From the NCBI GenBank assembly GCA_017409845.1, contig JAFQRY010000011.1:1-64000 (forward strand): a DNA stretch of 64,000 nucleotides. Reading direction: 5' to 3'. The notes beneath the pieces were generated by a model. The model ran no database searches, had not been told where the DNA came from, and saw only the letters and a program-made list of their open reading frames with translations. This DNA comes from Clostridia bacterium. GTDB lineage: Bacteria; Bacillota; Clostridia; Oscillospirales; Acutalibacteraceae. The position numbers were made by a program, and so were the translations under genes. Positions 24,381 through 31,951 of this stretch are shown here, in pieces; the stretch's first letter is position 1; every line of letters starts with the position of its first letter.

Positions 24381-24500
24381 TGGTCATGTGGCGTGTGGGT
24401 CCTGTGCGACAGGGCACCGTGAACCATGTCAGGCGGGTGAACCGAGCAGCATTAAGCGGGCAGTCTTGTGCGCCACAGTCCGCCTACCGCCATATGACCA
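24381..24500 (+). ncRNA. ffs: signal recognition particle RNA (small bacterial type)
   Basis: The apical domain is unmistakable: GGTGAACC-like GTGAACCATGTCAGGCGG, the tetraloop region and GAACCGAGCAGCATTAAGCG, the conserved Ffh-binding core. The ends pair (TGGTCATGTGGCG with CGCCATATGACCA). The pairing continues for about ten more bases on each side (24371-24380 with 24501-24510), so the transcript is probably 120-140 nt with a long basal stem. It lies directly upstream of dnaX, a common arrangement in Firmicutes, behind a strong promoter. Exact ends are inferred from pairing. Confidence 0.93.
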
Positions 24501-24538
24501 AGATAAAACTTTATTTTTATTTGAAAGGTGTGAAAAGA

Positions 24539-26224
24539 ATGTATCAGGCACTTTACAGAAAGTGGCGTCCCAATGTTTTCAGCGATGTTTACGGTCAGCC
24601 CCATGTTACAAAAACTCTCCGCAGTCAGCTCGAAAACGGCAGGGTTTCTCATGCCTATCTTTTCACGGGTTCAAGAGGTACAGGCAAAACCACCTGTGCA
24701 AAAATCCTTTCAAAAGCAGTCAACTGCCTCAATCCCGATAACGGAAATCCCTGCAACGAATGCGAAATCTGCAGGGGAATCGACAACGGCTCAATCCTCG
24801 ATGTTATTGAAATCGACGCAGCCAGCAACAACGGTGTTGAAAATATCAGAGATTTGCGTGAAGAAGCAAACTTCACTCCCGCAAACGCAAAATACAGAGT
24901 ATATATAATTGACGAGGTCCATATGCTCTCAATCGGAGCATTCAATGCTCTTCTGAAAACTCTTGAAGAGCCCCCCTCACATGTTATTTTTATTCTTGCA
25001 ACAACAGAAATTCACAAGCTGCCGTCAACAATTCTTTCAAGATGTCAGAGATTTGATTTCAAGAGAATTGCTCCGGAAGATATAACGGCAAGACTTATGT
25101 ATGTTGCCGAAAACGAAAACGTTAACCTCACTCCGAACGCCGCAAGCCTTATTGCACGAATTGCCGACGGCGGAATGAGAGATGCACTTTCGCTTCTTGA
25201 CAGATGCTTTGCAATGGGAACGGATATTGACGAAAATATCGTCAGTGATGCGGCAGGCATCGCAGGCACGGTTCATCTTTTCTCTTTCTCTGAATTTGTT
25301 GCAAAGGGCGATTTCACAAGCTCACTCAGACTTGTTTCAAAGCTTCACAGCGAAAGCTGCGATATTGACAGTCTTTGCACCGAGCTGACCCTTCATTTCA
25401 GAAATCTTATGGTTGCAAAAACCGTGGGTGACTGCGAAGGGCTTATAGTCTGCTCAAAAGACGAGCTTCAGAAAATCAAAGAAAGAGCCTCTCAGCTGAA
25501 GCTTTCAAAAATTCTTTCCTGCATTGAAATACTTGAACAAACCTCAAAAAATATAAAAAATGCATCAAACAAAAAAATTCAGCTTGAGGCGGCAGTTATA
25601 AAAATGTGTGCTCCCTCTGCTTCAACGGGTGAAGGAATTTCCTCAGACCTTGAAGAGAGAATCAGTGCAATTGAAGAAAAGCTCGCAGCAATTTCAGGCG
25701 GTGCACCTGCATATACCGCACCCGTTCAGCCTGCTCCCGTTGCTGCTCCTCAGCCGAAATCCGAGCCGGAAAAACCCGTGTCTGCTCCCGCACCGAAAAA
25801 CGAACCCGTGCGTGATGACAGACCTCCCGTTCCCGAGGCTCCGCCGCCCGAAGCCTATGCTGCTCCGTCCGCACCCGTTGCTCCTTCTTCACCTGCAGCT
25901 GAGAATGATATTCCCGACGGAGAATTTTCTAACTGGGCGGACGTTCTTGAAAAGCTGATGAAATACGATATGCCTCTTTTCGGCGTTCTCGCAAATTCAA
26001 AGGCTTCAATCAGAAACGGAAGAATTATTATTCATTCGAGTAATACAACCCTGTTCGACTTCATCTGCTCCGATACTCATTCAAAGGAGCTTTCAAGAGC
26101 CGTTTATGAGGTCATGGGCAGAAAAATGAAAATTGCGGTTTCAAACAATGAAAAACCGAAAACAGAAAAAAGTCCTTTGGAAAATCTGAAGGCAAAAATT
26201 AATAATTTTAATTCAAATAATTAA
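24539..26224 (+). CDS. dnaX: DNA polymerase III subunit gamma/tau
   Basis: The 561-residue protein is the clamp-loader ATPase. After the family start MYQALYRKWRPNVFSDVYGQ come Walker A GSRGTGKTT, the zinc-binding cysteines (CLNPDNGNPCNECEIC), Walker B IIDEVHM and sensor 1 ATTEIHKLPSTI. An AP-rich linker spans about 420-475 and a tau-like end follows. The frame is open across the SRP RNA, but the ATG at 24539 is where homologues start, with GAAAGG upstream. No slippery A-tract frameshift site producing gamma was looked for in detail. It leads the dnaX-ybaB-recR group. Confidence 0.96.
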   Translation: MYQALYRKWRPNVFSDVYGQPHVTKTLRSQLENGRVSHAYLFTGSRGTGKTTCAKILSKAVNCLNPDNGNPCNECEICRGIDNGSILDVIEIDAASNNGVENIRDLREEANFTPANAKYRVYIIDEVHMLSIGAFNALLKTLEEPPSHVIFILATTEIHKLPSTILSRCQRFDFKRIAPEDITARLMYVAENENVNLTPNAASLIARIADGGMRDALSLLDRCFAMGTDIDENIVSDAAGIAGTVHLFSFSEFVAKGDFTSSLRLVSKLHSESCDIDSLCTELTLHFRNLMVAKTVGDCEGLIVCSKDELQKIKERASQLKLSKILSCIEILEQTSKNIKNASNKKIQLEAAVIKMCAPSASTGEGISSDLEERISAIEEKLAAISGGAPAYTAPVQPAPVAAPQPKSEPEKPVSAPAPKNEPVRDDRPPVPEAPPPEAYAAPSAPVAPSSPAAENDIPDGEFSNWADVLEKLMKYDMPLFGVLANSKASIRNGRIIIHSSNTTLFDFICSDTHSKELSRAVYEVMGRKMKIAVSNNEKPKTEKSPLENLKAKINNFNSNN

Positions 26225-26277
26225 AAAATAAACGGCGGTAGCAAACCATCGCCATACAAAAACGGAGGATATAAAAA

Positions 26278-26610
26278 ATGAAAGCAAGAATTCCCGGCGC
26301 TCCCCAGGGCGGCAACATGATGAAAAAAATTCAGGAAATGCAGGAAAATATGACAAGAATCCAGCAGGAGGTTGAAGCAACGGAATTTTCTTCAACAGTC
26401 GGCGGCGGTGCGGTTGAAGTTGTTGTCAACGGTGCACACGAAGTAACAGCAGTTAATCTCAAGCCCGAGGTTGTTGACCCCGATGATGTTGAAATGCTTC
26501 AGGACCTTATCATTTCCGCATTCAACGAAAGCATCCGCAAGGCAAACGAAGCCATGGAGCAGGGAATGGAAAAGGCTAAGGGCGGTCTTTCAATCCCCGG
26601 TCTGTTTTAA
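26278..26610 (+). CDS. ybaB: YbaB/EbfC nucleoid-associated protein
   Basis: The 110-residue protein binds DNA as a dimer and is usually encoded between dnaX and recR, as here. A helical N-terminus (MMKKIQEMQENMTRIQQEVE) leads into the family core, TVGGGAVEVVVNGAHEVTAV. The last residues (KAKGGLSIPGLF) match the usual Gly-rich end. GGAGG precedes the ATG and the stop codon shares a base with the recR start (TAATG). Confidence 0.95.
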   Translation: MKARIPGAPQGGNMMKKIQEMQENMTRIQQEVEATEFSSTVGGGAVEVVVNGAHEVTAVNLKPEVVDPDDVEMLQDLIISAFNESIRKANEAMEQGMEKAKGGLSIPGLF

Positions 26611-27209
26611 TGAGCGGATTTACTCCTTCGCTTGAGCAGCTTATCGAGCAGTTTGCAAGGCTTCCTTCCGTCGGAAAAAAAAGTGCACAGCGGCTTGCCT
26701 TCCATGTTCTCAACATGAGCGATGCCGATGCAAAAAAATTCACGGATACGATTCTCAATGCCCGAAAATCAATCAGCCGATGCAAAATCTGCTGCAATCT
26801 GACTGACGGTGAGGTCTGCGGAGTCTGCTCCTCACAGTCAAGGGATAAATCAACAATCTGCGTTGTTGAAGATCCCCGTGACGTTATTGCAATCGAGCGA
26901 ACACATGAATACAACGGCTTATATCATGTTCTTCACGGTGTTATTTCTCCGATGAACGACATAAATCCCGAGGATATCTGCATAAAAGAGCTGATTTACA
27001 GACTCGGTGACGACACGGTAAAGGAAGTTATAATGGCAACCAATCCGACCGTTGAGGGCGAGGCAACATCCATGTATATTTCAAGGCTGATAAAGCCAAT
27101 AGGAGTTAATGTGAGCCGCCTTGCATATGGCGTTCCCGTCGGAGCAGACCTTGAATATGCGGATGAATTCACTCTTATAAGAGCGATTGAAGGAAGAAAT
27201 AATCTGTAA
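26610..27209 (+). CDS. recR: recombination mediator RecR
   Basis: The 199-residue protein works with RecF/RecO to load RecA at gaps. It shows a helix-hairpin-helix (LARLPSVGKKSAQRLAFHVL type), a four-Cys zinc finger (CKICCNLTDGEVCGVC) and a Toprim domain with VVEDPRDVIAIE, ATNPTVEGEATS and GVPVGADLEYAD. Length is normal. Translation is coupled to ybaB through TAATG. The probable replication origin starts right behind the stop codon. Confidence 0.96.
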   Translation: MSGFTPSLEQLIEQFARLPSVGKKSAQRLAFHVLNMSDADAKKFTDTILNARKSISRCKICCNLTDGEVCGVCSSQSRDKSTICVVEDPRDVIAIERTHEYNGLYHVLHGVISPMNDINPEDICIKELIYRLGDDTVKEVIMATNPTVEGEATSMYISRLIKPIGVNVSRLAYGVPVGADLEYADEFTLIRAIEGRNNL

Positions 27210-27514
27210 AGTTTTCCACATATTTATCCTTTTCCACTTCACAGTTTTCCACTTCTTAACATTACCAGAAAAAGGGAAGTTGAAAAGTCAGATTTATCCA
27301 CAAAAAACAGTTGATAAAAAAATGAGGTTTTTCCTTATTTTTCAAGGGTTGTGTGGGTTATACCATATTTTCACTCACCCTACTACTACTACTATAATTA
27401 AGATATGCTATGCTATCTCTCTAAAAGGCGAAAAACTGATTTTTTCAGTTTTTGCCGATATTACCCGATAAAAACGGGTGGATAACTTTTTCATATCTTC
27501 AGGAGGTACACCAA
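27210..27514. other. probable chromosomal replication origin (oriC)
   Basis: The 305-bp gap between recR and dnaN holds a consensus DnaA box TTATCCACA (27294-27302) and near matches TTTTCCACA (27212-27220), TTTTCCACT (27230-27238 and 27245-27253) and, on the minus strand, TTATCCACC (27485-27477). After a short GC patch (CACCC) come five CTA triplets (27380-27394) and an AT-rich stretch. Box cluster, GC patch, trio and AT-rich DNA ahead of dnaN follow the order known in Bacillus subtilis. dnaA itself is absent. Function is inferred from the motifs. Confidence 0.75.
27380..27394. other. DnaA-trio (five CTA/GAT triplets)
   Basis: CTACTACTACTACTA on the plus strand reads 3'-GAT-5' five times on the other strand, the form of the DnaA-trio that DnaA binds as single-stranded DNA when it unwinds the origin. 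It follows CACCC and is followed by AT-rich DNA. Confidence 0.7.
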
Positions 27515-28624
27515 ATGAAAATCATATGCAATACAGTTGAGCTTTCGGAGGCTTGCCAGAATGTTCAGAGAGCGGCTTCAACCAAAACAGCAATCCCCGC
27601 AATTGAGGGTATACTTATGGTTGCAAAGGAAGGAATACTGACTCTTACCGGCTATGACCTTGAAATGGGTATAACAACCTCAATTCCCGCAAAAATTGAG
27701 GAAGAGGGCGAGCTTGTTCTCAATGCCCATATGTTCAGTGAAACCTTAAGAAAGCTTCCTGCGGAAAATGTTAATATTGACAGCGATGCAAGACAGATTG
27801 CAACCATTTCATGCGGTGAGTTTGAATCAACCCTTATCGGAATTTCCGCTGAAGAATATCCCGACCTTCCTTCTGTATCGGGCGGATATCCTATTTCAGT
27901 CAAGCAGGAAACTCTTAAGGATATGATAAGAAAAACAATCTTTTCAGCTGCCGTCAAGGATACAAAAATAGTTCATACCGGTATTAAATTTGAAATTGAG
28001 CACAATCATATCAGACTTATTGCCGTTGACGGTGTAAGACTTGCTATCAGAAATGAAGATATCAACTACGAGGGTGAAAATCTTTCGTTTGTTGTGCCTG
28101 CAAAAACACTTTCAGAGGTTCTCAAGCTTATGAATGATGATGAAGCCGATGTTGTTCTCGGAGTCGGCAAGCGTCACATAATTTTTGAGATCAAAGGCTA
28201 CAACATAATTTCGCGTCTTCTTGACGGAGAATTTCTCAATTACAAAGCAGCAATTCCTTCGTCAACAAAAACGGTTATCAATGTCAACACAAGAAGTTTT
28301 ATTGACAGTATCGACAGAACATCTCTTATTATCACAGATAAATTAAAGAGCCCCGTCAAATGTATTTTCGGCGATAATCTTATAAGAATTTCGTCAATCA
28401 CTTCACTGGGAACGGCAAATGACCGCCTTTCCGCTCAGATTGAGGGTGAGAGCTGCACAATCGGTTTCAATAATAAATATATGCTTGATGCTCTCAAGGT
28501 TTGTGATACCGACGAAGTAAGAATTATGCTCAACGGTGCGGTTGCTCCCATTCTTATCGTGCCCAACAGCGGAGATTCATTCATATTCCTTATTCTTCCC
28601 GTGAGGCTGAAAAATGAAGATTAA
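27515..28624 (+). CDS. dnaN: DNA polymerase III beta sliding clamp
   Basis: The 369-residue protein forms the ring that tethers polymerase to DNA. It starts MKIICNTVELSEACQNVQRA and shows the three repeated clamp domains, with GIKFEIEHNHIRLIAVDGVR in the middle one and the terminal MLNGAVAPILIVP...LILPVR segment. AGGAGG eight bases before the ATG at 27515 sets the start. It opens the dnaN-yaaA-recF-remB operon, and its end overlaps yaaA by 11 bp. Confidence 0.97.
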   Translation: MKIICNTVELSEACQNVQRAASTKTAIPAIEGILMVAKEGILTLTGYDLEMGITTSIPAKIEEEGELVLNAHMFSETLRKLPAENVNIDSDARQIATISCGEFESTLIGISAEEYPDLPSVSGGYPISVKQETLKDMIRKTIFSAAVKDTKIVHTGIKFEIEHNHIRLIAVDGVRLAIRNEDINYEGENLSFVVPAKTLSEVLKLMNDDEADVVLGVGKRHIIFEIKGYNIISRLLDGEFLNYKAAIPSSTKTVINVNTRSFIDSIDRTSLIITDKLKSPVKCIFGDNLIRISSITSLGTANDRLSAQIEGESCTIGFNNKYMLDALKVCDTDEVRIMLNGAVAPILIVPNSGDSFIFLILPVRLKNED

Positions 28625-28853
28625 AGTTAAGGTTGCCGAAAAAAGGCAGGTTTCAAAAAAAATAAATACGGATTTCATCCGTCTTGATGCTTTTCTGAAA
28701 ATGTGCGATGCCGTGCAGACGGGCGGCCATGCAAAAATAGTTATCCAGGAAGGCGAGGTAAGAGTTAACGGAGAAATCTGCACCCAGAGAGGAAAAAAAC
28801 TCAGAAGCGGAGACAAAGCCGAGTTTGAGAATGTTATTTATAATGTAGAATAA
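28614..28853 (+). CDS. yaaA: S4-domain RNA-binding protein YaaA/RlbA
   Basis: The 79-residue protein is a single S4 RNA-binding domain: FIRLDAFLKMCDAVQTGGHA, KIVIQEGEVRVNGEIC and TQRGKKLRSGDKAEF. It is the standard gene between dnaN and recF in Firmicutes and is thought to act in ribosome assembly. The start lies inside dnaN, so the two are translationally coupled. Confidence 0.92.
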   Translation: MKIKVKVAEKRQVSKKINTDFIRLDAFLKMCDAVQTGGHAKIVIQEGEVRVNGEICTQRGKKLRSGDKAEFENVIYNVE

Positions 28854-28856
28854 AAA

Positions 28857-28881
28857 AAGGGCGGGGGCATGCTCCCGCCGT
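28857..28881. repeat. GGCGGGAGC hairpin repeat
   Basis: GGGCGGGGGCATGCTCCCGCC forms a stem around GCATGC between yaaA and recF. It resembles the hairpin at 45748-45767 between parA and parB. A run of A before it and a poor T-run after it make a terminator role on the plus strand doubtful. Confidence 0.5.
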
Positions 28882-28911
28882 TTGAATCTTTAAGGAAAGG
28901 TATGATAAAAT

Positions 28912-30006
28912 TTGATAATTAAATACCATTCCGCAAAGAATTTCAGAAATCTTGAAGAAATCGGATTTGAGCCGCATCCCGAAATGAATATTATTTACGG
29001 TGAAAACGGTCAGGGCAAAACAAATATTATTGAAAGCATCTGGCTTTTAACGGGATTTTACAGCTTCAGGGCAAGAAAAAATGCCCAGCTGATAGAGCAG
29101 GGCAAGGAAGAGGCTGAGATAAATAACAGATTTTATTCACATATGCGTGAACAAAATGCTGTTATGAAAATCAACAAGAAAAAAGAACTGACTCTCAACG
29201 GAATCAAAGAAGAATCACCGAGAGTTATGATGGGTAAATATTATGCGGTAGTTTTTTCTCCCGCAACCCTCGGAATAGTGCAGGACGGTCCCGGCGAAAG
29301 ACGAAAGCTGATTGATATTGCCCTGAGCCTCATAAAACCGAATTATGCTGTCATAATGTCAAGATATCTGAGGGTGCTTGACCAGAGAAATGCTCTGCTC
29401 AAAAAAATGGGCGAGAGAAGCTTTGAAAATGATTATATTGCTCCGTGGGATGCAGAGCTTGCAAATCTCGGCACTAAAATCATAAAATACCGCCTTGATT
29501 ATGTTGAGCAGCTTTCTGCACTTTCAAGCGATATATATAAAGGCATCAGCTCGGGCAGAGAAGAATTCACTTTTTATTATGATTTTTCAAAAGATAATAT
29601 AAGTGAAGAACAGATAAAAGAAAAGCTTGTTGCCGAAATAGAAAAATCCCGTGAGGCGGATTTAAAAAGGCTTTATACAAACGCAGGTCCTCATACCCAT
29701 GACCTTGTTCTTAATCTGAACGGCAGGGATGCGAGAGTTTTCGGCTCTCAGGGTCAGCAAAGGTCGTGTGCACTTGCAATGAAGCTCGGTGAGGCTTCAA
29801 TTATTGAAACCGTTACGGGTGAAAGCCCCGTTGTGCTTCTTGATGATGTTATGAGTGAGCTTGACGAGGGCAGACAAACCTTTATTCTCAATTATCTTGA
29901 TAACTGGCAGGTTTTTATTACCTGCTGCGACCCGTCAACACTCCTTCGCTCAAAAAAAGGCAAGGCATTTGAGGTTTTTGAAGGAAAAATAAAAGAAATG
30001 GAGTAA
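28912..30006 (+). CDS. recF: DNA repair/replication protein RecF
   Basis: The 364-residue protein is an SMC-like ATPase that directs RecA loading at gapped DNA. It shows Walker A GENGQGKTNIIES, the signature FGSQGQQRSCALA and Walker B VVLLDDVMSELD. The start is TTG at 28912, with AAGGAAAGG 11 bases upstream. An ATG at 28902 opens only a six-codon frame (M-I-K-F-D-N) that overlaps it and stops at 28922. The next gene, remB, follows after 3 bp. Confidence 0.95.
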   Translation: MIIKYHSAKNFRNLEEIGFEPHPEMNIIYGENGQGKTNIIESIWLLTGFYSFRARKNAQLIEQGKEEAEINNRFYSHMREQNAVMKINKKKELTLNGIKEESPRVMMGKYYAVVFSPATLGIVQDGPGERRKLIDIALSLIKPNYAVIMSRYLRVLDQRNALLKKMGERSFENDYIAPWDAELANLGTKIIKYRLDYVEQLSALSSDIYKGISSGREEFTFYYDFSKDNISEEQIKEKLVAEIEKSREADLKRLYTNAGPHTHDLVLNLNGRDARVFGSQGQQRSCALAMKLGEASIIETVTGESPVVLLDDVMSELDEGRQTFILNYLDNWQVFITCCDPSTLLRSKKGKAFEVFEGKIKEME

Positions 30007-30009
30007 AAT

Positions 30010-30282
30010 ATGTATCTTCATCTCGGTATGGATAAGGTTATAACCTTTGACGAAATTATCGGAATATTTGACCTTGACACAACAACCGTTTCAAAGCGGA
30101 CAAGAGATTATCTTGCAAAGGCTGAAAAGGCGGGAATTGTTGAAAATGTCTGCTACGATATCCCGAAATCATTCATTGTGTGCCGTGACAAAAACGGCAA
30201 CGAAAAAGTGTATATATCCCAGATTTCATCATCAACACTCCTGAAAAGAACGGGATATGTTGATTCGCTTACAAATGTATGA
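30010..30282 (+). CDS. remB: RemB/YaaB-like extracellular matrix regulator (DUF370)
   Basis: The 90-residue protein belongs to the RemA/RemB (DUF370) family and starts MYLHLGMDKVITFDEIIGIF. B. subtilis has the same gene behind recF. Family members bind DNA or act with RemA in matrix and osmoprotection control; the role here is inferred. It ends the dnaN operon, which closes at a strong bidirectional terminator. Confidence 0.92.
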   Translation: MYLHLGMDKVITFDEIIGIFDLDTTTVSKRTRDYLAKAEKAGIVENVCYDIPKSFIVCRDKNGNEKVYISQISSSTLLKRTGYVDSLTNV

Positions 30283-30286
30283 ATTA

Positions 30287-30334
30287 AAAAAATATACCCT
30301 ATGTTTTTGTTAAGAAAAAACATAGGGTATATTT
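30287..30334. terminator. bidirectional terminator
   Basis: A 21-bp stem (AAAATATACCCTATGTTTTT and its complement) with a GTTAAG loop separates the plus-strand dnaN operon from the end of the minus-strand GH4 gene. Confidence 0.93.
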
Positions 30335-30340
30335 TATTTT

Positions 30341-31663
30341 TTATTTGTAATCCTTCATATATTCGCCGTGTGCTTCAATGAGTTCATCAACCATTGCTTT
30401 GATTTCATCAATTGAAAGCTCGGCAGCGGTGTGAGGCTCAAGCATTGCAGCCATATAGATATCTTCTCTCTTCCTTGTGACTGCAGCCTGAATTGTAAGA
30501 AGCTGGGCATTGATATTTGTCATGTTCATTGCTGCAAGCTGAACGGGAAGCTTGCCGACATGGCAGGGATGAATGCCGTTATTATCAATAAGGCAGGGTA
30601 CCTCAACGCAGGCATCAGCAGGAAGATTGTCAATAAGACCCGTGTTGAGCACGTTGCCGCCGATTTTATAGGGAGTACCGGTAACGAGCGATTCCATGAT
30701 AAATGATGCGTATTCGCCTGAACGCTCATGGGTGATTTTTCCGTCAGCCATGATTCTTTCTTTTTCAGCCTTCCAGCCTGCAATCTGATTGACGCAGCGG
30801 CGGGGATATTCGTCAAGAGGAATATTATATCTGTCGATAAGTTCGGGATATTTTGATTTAATGTAGAAGCAGTTGTATTCTGCATTATGTTCGCTTGATT
30901 CCGTGCAATAATATCCGAAATTTCTGATATATTCAAATCTGACCATATCGGAATGCTTTTCTCTGTCATTCATCTCAAGAGCTCTTCTGCGGATTTCGGG
31001 ATAAAGGTCGTTACCGTCCTTATCCTTGATTTCAAGAAGCCAGCCCATGTGGTTGATACCTGCGATAAGCTCTTTTCTTCCTTCAAGCTTATCCTCCATG
31101 CCGAGTCTGTTGAGAAGATCTCTTGAACAGCTCTGAACACTGTGGCAAAGACCGATGGTTTTTACATTTGTGTATCTCTGCATGTAGCCTGAAAGGATTG
31201 ACATGGGATTTGTGTAATTGAGGAACCATGCATCGGGGCATACCTCTTCCATATCGTTTGCAAAATCCTGAAGCACGGGAATTGTGCGCAGACCTCTCAT
31301 AATTCCGCCGATGCCGAGAGTGTCGGCAATGGTCTGGCGCAGACCGTATTTTTTAGGAACTTCAAAGTCAATAATGGTGCAGGGGTCATAAAGACCTACC
31401 TGAATTGCATTAACAACAAAATCAGCTCCTCTGAGAGCATCTTTTCTGTTTTCAACACCGCAGTATTTTTCAATTTTTGCACGGTTTTCGTTGATATTGT
31501 TGTTGAGTGCACTGAGGATAAGATAGCTGTCCTCAAGTCTTTCGGAGTCGATATCATAGAGAGCGATTGTGCTGTCACGCAGAGCGGGGCTGCACATACA
31601 GTCACCGATAACGTTTCTTACAAAAACGGTGCTTCCGGCACCCATGAATGTAATTTTTGGCAT
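30341..31663 (-). CDS. GH4 glycosidase, alpha-galactosidase-like (NAD/Mn dependent)
   Basis: The 440-residue protein starts with the GH4 NAD-binding motif FMGAGSTVFVRNV and contains NYTNPMSILS and GLCHSVQ, whose Cys binds the divalent metal. LNYTNP and GINHMGW segments fit the non-phosphorylated alpha-galactosidase (MelA/AglA) branch more than 6-phospho-glycosidases, but alpha-glucosidase or glucuronidase cannot be excluded. GH4 enzymes use NAD redox chemistry and Mn. GGAGG precedes the ATG, and a 12-bp palindrome (31681-31692) just upstream may be an operator. It is divergent from an FGGY sugar kinase, which may handle the released sugar. Confidence 0.9.
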   Translation of the reverse strand: MPKITFMGAGSTVFVRNVIGDCMCSPALRDSTIALYDIDSERLEDSYLILSALNNNINENRAKIEKYCGVENRKDALRGADFVVNAIQVGLYDPCTIIDFEVPKKYGLRQTIADTLGIGGIMRGLRTIPVLQDFANDMEEVCPDAWFLNYTNPMSILSGYMQRYTNVKTIGLCHSVQSCSRDLLNRLGMEDKLEGRKELIAGINHMGWLLEIKDKDGNDLYPEIRRRALEMNDREKHSDMVRFEYIRNFGYYCTESSEHNAEYNCFYIKSKYPELIDRYNIPLDEYPRRCVNQIAGWKAEKERIMADGKITHERSGEYASFIMESLVTGTPYKIGGNVLNTGLIDNLPADACVEVPCLIDNNGIHPCHVGKLPVQLAAMNMTNINAQLLTIQAAVTRKREDIYMAAMLEPHTAAELSIDEIKAMVDELIEAHGEYMKDYK

Positions 31664-31680
31664 TGGAATTCCTCCTTGTT

Positions 31681-31692
31681 TGTCATATGACA
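31681..31692. promoter_or_regulatory. palindromic operator candidate of the GH4 gene
   Basis: TGTCATATGACA is a perfect 12-bp palindrome 17 bp upstream of the GH4 start codon, next to the ribosome site, and could hold a repressor. Confidence 0.35.
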
Positions 31693-31907
31693 GATTAATT
31701 TTAATATATCACACCGTTAAAGTTTTGACAATAGTAAAATGAGATTATTTAATGTAATAAAATTATAAATAATACTTGTAATTTACAAGCGAAGCATTTA
31801 TAATAATAATGATATAATAGGATAGTTATGGTTGCTCCGCAACAATTATTCCTTTAAAAATTTACTCTTTCTTCAAAAACCGTTAATTTAATCATCGGCA
31901 AATACTA

Positions 31908-31932
31908 TATAATTAAAATGATGCATTGCATC
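31908..31932 (+). promoter_or_regulatory. -10 box and operator candidate of the FGGY kinase gene
   Basis: TATAAT (31908-31913) is followed by the 13-bp palindrome GATGCATTGCATC (31920-31932) at the expected transcript start. The -35 box is weak, which suits a regulated promoter. The rest of 31664-31951 is AT-rich without further recognisable structure. Confidence 0.4.
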
Positions 31933-31951
31933 TGTTTCAGGAGGAAAAACC

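Noticed and set aside
24380-24538. longer N-terminus of DnaX from 24380
   Set aside because: The segment is the SRP RNA gene; DnaX homologues start at the ATG at 24539.
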